Shown: one piece after another, positions 57,870 through 64,000 of the stretch
How the letters are laid out: every line of letters begins with the position of its first letter
How positions within the stretch are numbered: position 1 is the stretch's first letter
Made by a program: the position numbers and the translations under genes
DNA from: Dipteris shenzhenensis
Taxonomy: Eukaryota; Polypodiophyta; Polypodiopsida; Gleicheniales
Assembly (NCBI GenBank): GCA_047967505.1
Contig: CM106538.1
DNA length: 64,000 nucleotides
Direction: 5' to 3' (one strand)
Notes under the pieces: model-generated
What the model was told of the DNA's origin: nothing
The model's database searches: none
What the model saw: only the letters and a program-made list of their open reading frames with translations

Positions 57870-60800
57870 AAAATAATAATGTCCAAAGCAAGATATATCA
57901 GAAATATAATTTCTGTAACATTCCTCTTGCTTGGATTGTAACTAACCTCAGTTACGTGTTTGATTATAGAAACTAATGAGGTCTGAAAAAGTTCGAAAGA
58001 ACCGCTCAGGCATCCACTAAGCATCATCTCTCGGATGATTCTTAAATTTAAGCAAGTATTTAGTATAGACATTTCATTTTCGGGTCGAGGTCTGTTGATG
58101 ATCAATAATGCAATTTCTTCTTCATCAACAATCAATGGAGTCTCTTCATAGACAAGATGAATAGGTAAGGGTCCTTTGAAGGGCTTTAAGAGGCTGATAT
58201 GGAAAGCATTATGTATTTTTCAATTATCAAGTAATTCAAGCCTATAAACTAGATCATTGATTTTCTAAATCACCTTGAATGGTTCATAAAAAAGTGGGGA
58301 CATCTTGATAATTAGCCATTTCTCAACACTCTTTAATCTTCTTTTCTCAATCCGAAGTACATAATCGCCTTCTTTAAAAAGCATGTGTTTCCGTTTCTTA
58401 TTAGCTTGTTTTGTGTACTTCTCTTGAGCGATTGTAATGGCTTCTCGAACCTCTTTGAGAATATTTTGATAGTCATGGGTAAATGCATCTGTTGCCTCCA
58501 CTCTATGGGTCAATCATGTAATAGGAATAGGTAAAACCTTCCCATAGATAATCTCAAAGGGTGCTCTTCCAGTTGCAGAATGAGGAGTATTATTATAAGC
58601 AAACTGTAAGAGATGAAGATATTTGTCCCAAGTTTTTGATTGACTTTCCGCATAAGCTCTTATCATATCCAGAATAGTACTATTTGTAACTTCAGTTTAT
58701 CCATTCGATTCTGGATGAAAAGCTGATGAGAAATCTAACTTAGTGCCTAGATTAATGCAGTCCATAAATTACTGCAAAACTTCGAATCTCAATCAGACAC
58801 TCTAATCTTTGGCAAGACATGATGAACAAAGATATACTTGATGAATAAATGTTCAGCTTGCTGAGCTGTTAAAGTCTTCTTGCATGGGATGAAATAAGCT
58901 TTCTTACTAAAACGATCTACTATTGTCCAAATCATATCATTTTGATTCGCTGTAGTAGGAAAACCTGTTATGAAATCCATGGATATTTGTTTCCAAGGTT
59001 GCGTAGGAATAGGCAAAGGCATTAGCAATCCTGGGGTCTTTCCTTTGTAACTCTTGATCTTCTGGCAAGTGATGCATTCGGCTACAAACTTAGCCACATC
59101 TTTTCTTATAGTAGGCCAATGAAATTCTCTTGCTATCACTTGTAAAGTGGCAGTCACTCCCCTATGTCCCATATATGATGGTTGGTGCATTTCCTCCATT
59201 ATAATTTGTCTAAAGGGTCGAGTGATGCATAATTTCTTTTGATAAAAGAGGTATCCATCATTGCATGAATAGTCCAACATAGGATTTCAATTATTATTCT
59301 CTAATTTGTTCCATATGTCAAAAAAATCTGGATCCCCTTGATAAGAATTATTCATACCTTCGAAAGGCTGGGTCTAAGGCTAGGTCTCTACAGCAGTGAT
59401 GTGATTAATACTTGGCTTTCTGCTAAGAGCATCAGCAACTACATTTTCATTTCCAGGTTGATACTGAATCCTGGGCTGAAAACTCTGTATAAATGATGCC
59501 CATTTGATATGCCTATCGGATATAAGTGGCTAAGTCAACAAATGCTTGATACTTTGCTGATCGGTTTTGATAAGAAACTCAGATCCCATCAAATAATGTT
59601 TCCACATTCGTAAGGCATGCATAACAACGGTTAATTCTTTATCATATGTACTATAATTGCATTCCACTGGTTTTAATTTTCGGCTCTCATATGCTATTGG
59701 ATGACCATCTTGCATAAGTACGGCTCCAATTCCATATCCACTAGCATCGGTTACAACTACAAAGAATGGTCTAAATCAAGTAGTTGCAACACAGGAGCTT
59801 GTGTGAGAGCTTCTTTCAAAGCTGTAAAAGATTTATCTTGACGCTCAATCCATAAGAAATGCTTAGCTTTTCTAAGAAGGTCTGTCAATGGATGTACAAT
59901 GTATGTGAAATTCTTGACAAACTTTCTATAAAAGCTACACAATCCCAAGAATGATCTTAATTCATGTATATCTCGAGGTTTAGGCCATGTGACTATGCAC
60001 TCAATCTTCTTTGGATCTACTCAAATCCCATCGGCGGATACAATGTGACCCAAATACTCTATCTGATCTTGAAAGAAACTGCTCTTTTCAAAATTTATGT
60101 ACAATTGATTTTCTTTCAAAAGTGAAAAGACTAGCTTCAGATGTTCCTTATGCTCCTCAACATCTTTGCTAAACACCAGAATATCATCGAAAAATACTAC
60201 CACACAATCTTGGTGTTTAAGAAAGATTCGGTTCATCATTCTACTAAAAGCAGCTGGAGCATTAGTTAGCCCAAAAGGCATAACTAGGAACTCATAATGT
60301 CCCATTTGAGTTCTAAAGGCAGTCTTGTATATATCCTCTTCTAACATACGAACTTGATGATAGCCGGATTTGAGATCTATCTTACTGAAGACCTTGGCTT
60401 CTTTTAATTTGTCTAGAAGATCATCAATCCTAGGGATTGGATATTTGTTCTTCACTGTGATTTTGTTTAGTGCACGATAGTCTATGCACATTCGATAGGT
60501 TCCATTTTTCTTTTTAACTAATAAGACAGGTGCTCCATAAGGAGAATTGCTAGGTCTTATCAATCCTCTCTCTATCAGTTCCTCCACTTGCTTTTGAATT
60601 TCCTTTTGTTCTAGCTGATTGACTCTATAAGGAGCTTTGCAAGGTCCAGCCCGGTAAGATTTCTATCCTATGATCTTCAGGTCGAGAACATGGTAGTCCA
60701 AGCGGCAAATCCTCTAAGAAACAATCAGAAAACTGAGAAAGAAACTTTTGGTGTGTAGGCTTAGTGTTTGACTGAGTAGCCATGACCGTATTCACCAAAA

Positions 60801-61100
60801 TCAAATATGTCTTCTCACATTTTCTAATTGCTCTTTTGGCTTGTGTGTGGTTGAGTAAAGGACTAATCTCAAGTTTCATTGAGCTTTTTAGACATATTTC
60901 TTGTCTGTCCTTCTCAATCCACATCTGATGTGAATCATAATCTATCTTAGGACTGTATTGGTACCTCCATGGCATTCCTAAGATGATGTCCACTCCCTGT
61001 AGGAGTGCCACTAGAAAGTCTCTTGTATCCTTGTAGGATTTGATTGAGATTTCAAGATTCTTGACTTCTCTAGTGCAATTGTACTTTGTTTTGGTAAAAG
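57870..61100 (-). pseudogene. Gypsy F pol, decayed and lacking gag
   Basis: Read right to left. The end of protease (VALLQGVDIILGMPWRYQ, from about 61020) is followed by reverse transcriptase (60587-60021) with [30 protein letters not shown] and active site FFDD (GATGAT on minus at 60188-60183). Next come RNase H (GHPIAYESRKLKPVECNYST, 59715-59530), the integrase zinc finger HRGVTATLQVIAREFHWPTI to CITCQ (59200-59050) and the core MDFITGFPTT. After a stop follow FHPESNG*TEV and the tail FKEGDYVLRIEKRRLKS. No chromodomain is seen. Six or more stops or shifts. Different lineage from gypsy E. Confidence 0.9.
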
Positions 61101-61104
61101 CTAT

Positions 61105-61516
61105 TACAAAATATATTGCTCAAACAAGTGATAATAAAGCAAAGACAAAATTGGTCCATGGCCATATATATTGCGATGTGCGACACCTCGATCAGTACCC
61201 TCGCACTAACTCCAATCCTCGCTATAAGTTCCATCACTTGTACTCAAGCCGCCAATTACATTAGTTATTAATAATCGATTGAACGAATCACCGAATCAAC
61301 CGATCCCAACATAACCGCGCTCAAAGCACAATAATCAAGCACAACACCATTAACACTAGCGACATCAGTATTAACATGGAATCACCCATAATACCGATCA
61401 TCTAGCATGTCAAAACACAAGCTAGTCAAGCGTCCCTAACTAACCACACAAAGTATCCACTACGACCTCCGCCGCATCCGGTGCGCTCCTATGGAGTACT
61501 TTGCCATAGTCTAATA
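61105..61516 (-). repeat. 5' LTR of gypsy F, truncated on its inner side
   Basis: 412 bp, starting TATTAGACTATGG on the minus strand (the first two bases mutated from TG). It runs directly into protease codons at about 61100, so a deletion has removed the LTR's inner end, the primer site and gag. Confidence 0.8.
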
Positions 61517-61521
61517 CTAGG
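61517..61521. other. Target-site duplication of gypsy F, right copy
   Basis: CTAGG, identical to 57505-57509. Confidence 0.8.
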
Positions 61522-61760
61522 AGTCTACTACTTCAAGCCATACAATACTTTCCTTAACCTACAAACTTTGTCTTCTTTGAACCAATGGATTGAGACACAT
61601 AAACCTCTTTCACAAGGTCCCCATTAAAAAAAAAAAAACTGATATCCAACTGATGGATATGCCATCCATAAAATGCAGCCATGGCAACCACACACCTAAT
61701 GATAGTCATACGACCATCAAATAAGATGTATTGCAAGTTGTACACCTCAGTGATTGCACA
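61522..61760 (-). pseudogene. Copia G, 5' piece (start of reverse transcriptase)
   Basis: The minus strand encodes GRMTIIRCVVAMAAFYGWHI then HQLDISFFFFNGDLVKEVYV and, after a frame change, VCRLRKVLYGLK, which stops at the CCTAG where gypsy F starts. The next residues of a copia reverse transcriptase (RAWYAK) are found at 57500. An A12 run (61626-61637) has altered the FFFF segment. Confidence 0.85.
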
Positions 61761-62653
61761 CAGTTTCCTACCAAGCCGTTATTCTATAGGATCACTTTCT
61801 CCAAATATCAATGATGGCACCTACCTAGGGCAAGCAGGGCAAGCACACATAGCTTCATGCCAAGAGAAAGTTCTACAATGATCACTTTCTCCAGATTATA
61901 GCTCCAGGCACAGATAGACCTAGCTTCGACCTAATACATATATCTCGTGCCATGAGGATTGCTACCAGTATATGCAAAGTCTTATCACATTGGCTAAAGA
62001 TTGTAAGAAACAAAATAATCAAAGCTTGTGCCTAATGTGTGACCCTCAAGTGGTGGACCACTCAATCTTTCAATGGCTCTATTCAAGTCTCATTGCACAA
62101 AATAATGATTGCAACAAACGTACAGTGATCGCATGTGAATAGAGGTTCTGCCCAATGTGCAACTCTTAAGAGGCAGAGACGAAAAACAGCACAATTTTGA
62201 TACTTATCTACGATGAGATCAATCCATTACTTCATCAAAAAGGTTTTCAACCCATATCCCAATTCATTACATGCACACATAAAAGGTGTTCAACCTTATT
62301 CATCCTCCAATTGAGGACCATCCAACATAGTCAAACGAGTGCAAACCACTTCCTTTTCCTACTTTACCCTTATCATTTTCTGCAATCAAATGTACCGGTC
62401 CACATGCTTGCACTTAGTGTAGGGCACCATTCTGAGTGATCTTGTACGGTGATGATTTCTCTTTGTATTCTGTTAAGTTCTCACTCACTCATTACAGTTG
62501 TTGGTGTATAACCCCTTTCAAAATCCTTAGGAAGACAACCTTGGATTCCACACGTGGGATCCTATACCCTTGTGTTTGTCTAATATATTCAGGCAAATCA
62601 ATATAGCAGCAAAGAATTCTTATGCAAAACAAGGAGGAAAAGTCAAAGACAAC
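61761..62653. other. Intron sequence without a recognisable gene
   Basis: About 900 bp between copia G and the next exon. No motif found. Confidence 0.5.
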
Positions 62654-62751
62654 CTTATGTGTTGCAATTGCAGCAGCTTCCTCTGCCTTTATAACCCGTT
62701 GGCGTGCCAGCTCAAGTTCAAGTTTTAACTTATCCAAATCACTCAGTGCTG
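62654..62751 (-). CDS. U-box kinase: short coiled-coil exon
   Basis: 98 bp. Encodes LSDLDKLKLELELARQRVIK and AEEAAAIATHK, a heptad-like helix that continues the coiled coil of the next exon. The donor is ACATAAG|GTTGTC. Two acceptors four bases apart are possible. The one at 62752 keeps frame with the strong donor CAG|GTTTGAG of the preceding exon; using 62756 would need a weaker donor upstream. Confidence 0.85.
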
Positions 62752-62950
62752 CTGACTGTTCACAAACATTATCATTTGTCAGTAACGGCCCCTGATGTAG
62801 TTAAGTATGGTCAAGTAAAGGACCGTAAAGGTAATCATGCCTCCAAAAAACAATTTCAATGCATCTATCTAACATATTCATTGCACCACAAATATCTTGC
62901 CTGGTCATCACAGTTGGGTTCTTGTGCAGTAACTCTCTCGGGACTCAAAC

Positions 62951-63544
62951 CTGAAAGCATGTCAATAATCTGTTTGTCCTCCTCCAACGTCTGAAAAAGC
63001 CTGTTAATCTGTACAGCAGCTGACACATCTTGCCTATTTATTGAAGGGCATAGAAGTCCCTCATTCAATGCAAATGAACAATTTTTGGCACCAACTGGAA
63101 CTGCGGAAGTCGCTTTTATGTCCCCCTGCTCCCTTATATCAGTACCTCTGTGTGAGACAATGTCTTCCCAAATATCTACAGCAGCTAATGGCGGGACAGA
63201 ACCAACTGAATTCCCTTCTTGAGAGCCCGGGAATATGCTGTGCCCTGCTGTCATATCATCCCTACAATCGTTGCTGATTTTTTTTTTACAAGAAGAAGAC
63301 AACTCGGCCTTCAAAGGGAGACTAGGAGACAAGAAAGGAGAGACAATAATATAGTTTCCTTTCGGTCTTGAACCACCATTCACAAAATTTATGTTAGATG
63401 CAGCTTTCTCCCTCTGTATTGGCAATGGCTGTGAGATGAACCCTGTGATATCTCCTTGCAACAATGGTGAGCTGTCCAACAAATTTAGATGACTCCTTGT
63501 ACGTGTACCAGCCTGGGAGACTAAAGAATTGTCTGAGGTACCAC
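62951..63544 (-). CDS. U-box kinase: spacer exon
   Basis: 594 bp, phase 1 at both ends. Acceptor TTGATGGATTCAG precedes GTGGTACCTCAG. Encodes a serine-, proline- and glycine-rich, low-conservation spacer (SGGTSDNSLVSQAGTRTRSH, VSPFLSPSLPLKAELSSS) ending in an acidic helix LFQTLEEDKQIIDMLS that begins the coiled coil. In this family the spacer joins the N-terminal universal-stress-protein domain to the coiled coil and kinase. Here that domain must lie right of the window, or be absent. Confidence 0.85.
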
Positions 63545-64000
63545 CTGAATCCATCAAAAGCAAAGAATAAATTGTCAAAGCTTTTAGAGATTCAAACTGC
63601 AGCAGCAACCACTATAATCACATCTTGGATGTCCCTTAATCTCATCATAAGGAGGTTACCCACTAACATACACCGTGCTTTAAATCAAAGTTGTGACGTA
63701 TGCATCTAATCTATGTTCCCTTCTTTGCACACCATGAAAATGTATTATGGCATAACAAATGATGGATTCACTCCTGTCCATTGATATTTTGAAAAGAATT
63801 CATCTGAATCACATTAAATATATTTCCTTTGACATGCCACAATATGATAATCTCTAAATGAGGTTGATAATGCTATTGTTTATGGTTCTGTTTATTGGTA
63901 TACTCGTATGTATTACTACTGTTCAACAATCAGTTGTACAACTAGTTGTCCAAAGCGTTTGTGTCCTAGATTGAGGCAATACTATATTTATAATGTGGTA
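63545..64000. other. Intron sequence at the right edge
   Basis: About 450 bp with no further exon motif visible. It is presumably intron, leading to the 5' exons outside the window. Confidence 0.5.

Larger units (their letters stand above)
57510..61516 (-). mobile_element. Gypsy element F inserted into copia G
   Basis: Minus-oriented Ty3/gypsy element of 4.0 kb bounded by CTAGG duplications (57505-57509 and 61517-61521). The LTRs share CTAACCACACAAAGTATCCA through TGGAGTACTTTGCCATAGTC (57788-57860 and 61440-61511) and TTACAAAATATATTGCTCAA (57762 and 61105). The interior lacks primer site, gag and the start of protease. Confidence 0.9.
34861..63544 (-). other. Gene span: U-box domain receptor-like cytoplasmic kinase (5' end outside window)
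   Basis: Five collinear minus-strand exons form one gene: 63544-62951, 62751-62654, 55221-54793, 54570-53794 and 35055-34861. Introns in the window are about 199, 7,432, 222 and 18,738 bp, with phases 1, 0, 0, 0, all starting GT and ending AG. The encoded order is spacer, coiled coil, protein kinase, U-box, which is the plant U-box kinase (PUB-type) architecture. Members normally begin with a universal-stress-protein domain, expected right of 63545 outside the window. The kinase phosphorylates proteins and the U-box recruits an E2 for ubiquitin transfer, probably in the cytoplasm. All frames are open, so I consider it functional. The larger introns are filled by retroelements. Confidence 0.88.

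Overview
The window looks like a chromosome segment of a land plant with a very large, repeat-rich genome. A gymnosperm is my first guess and a fern is possible. The reasons are plant-type Ty1/copia and Ty3/gypsy elements with initiator-Met primer sites, a plant U-box receptor-like kinase gene with an 18.7 kb intron, and almost no other intact coding sequence. No rRNA, tRNA, CRISPR array or bacterial-style operon is visible.

Left half (1-34.4 kb): a graveyard of mobile elements. A copia family that I call A appears four times, as LTRs at 1386-2111 (minus), 3642-4352, 17146-17871 and a fragment at 27994-28349. Two of these carry long decayed gag-pol regions (4423-7905 and 17943-21240). Between them lie a reverse transcriptase relic that is not LTR-type (7.9-8.9 kb), a hAT transposase relic (9.3-11.5 kb, minus), and a broken gene of the kind I know as DUF7869. 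That gene is split by a non-autonomous LTR element (12219-14429). A 3' copia fragment B (15.8-17.1 kb), copia C (21.7-26.2 kb, minus) with a second C fragment (27.4-28.0 kb), a simple (AG)n repeat and an L1-type LINE (29.3-32.7 kb) with an extra LINE tail complete this half.

Right half (34.9-63.5 kb): one host gene on the minus strand, a U-box domain receptor-like cytoplasmic kinase. Five exons lie in the window: 63544-62951, 62751-62654, 55221-54793, 54570-53794 and 55 or so codons of U-box in 35055-34861. The 5' end, where this family usually has a universal-stress-protein domain, lies beyond the right edge. Exon phases fit together and splice sites are consensus, so the gene is probably functional despite its introns.

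The last intron (35056-53793) cuts the U-box domain in two. It holds a gypsy gag relic, copia D (39549-45191) and a nearly intact chromodomain gypsy element E (45283-51406), both antisense to the host gene. The 7.4 kb intron (55222-62653) holds copia G, into which gypsy F (57510-61516) has inserted with a clean 5-bp target duplication.

The most unusual signal is a dense array of GTAC motifs in the leaders of both D (30 in about 440 bp) and E (five at an exact 21-bp period). The DUF7869-like gene and the odd reverse transcriptase relic are the other points most worth a search.
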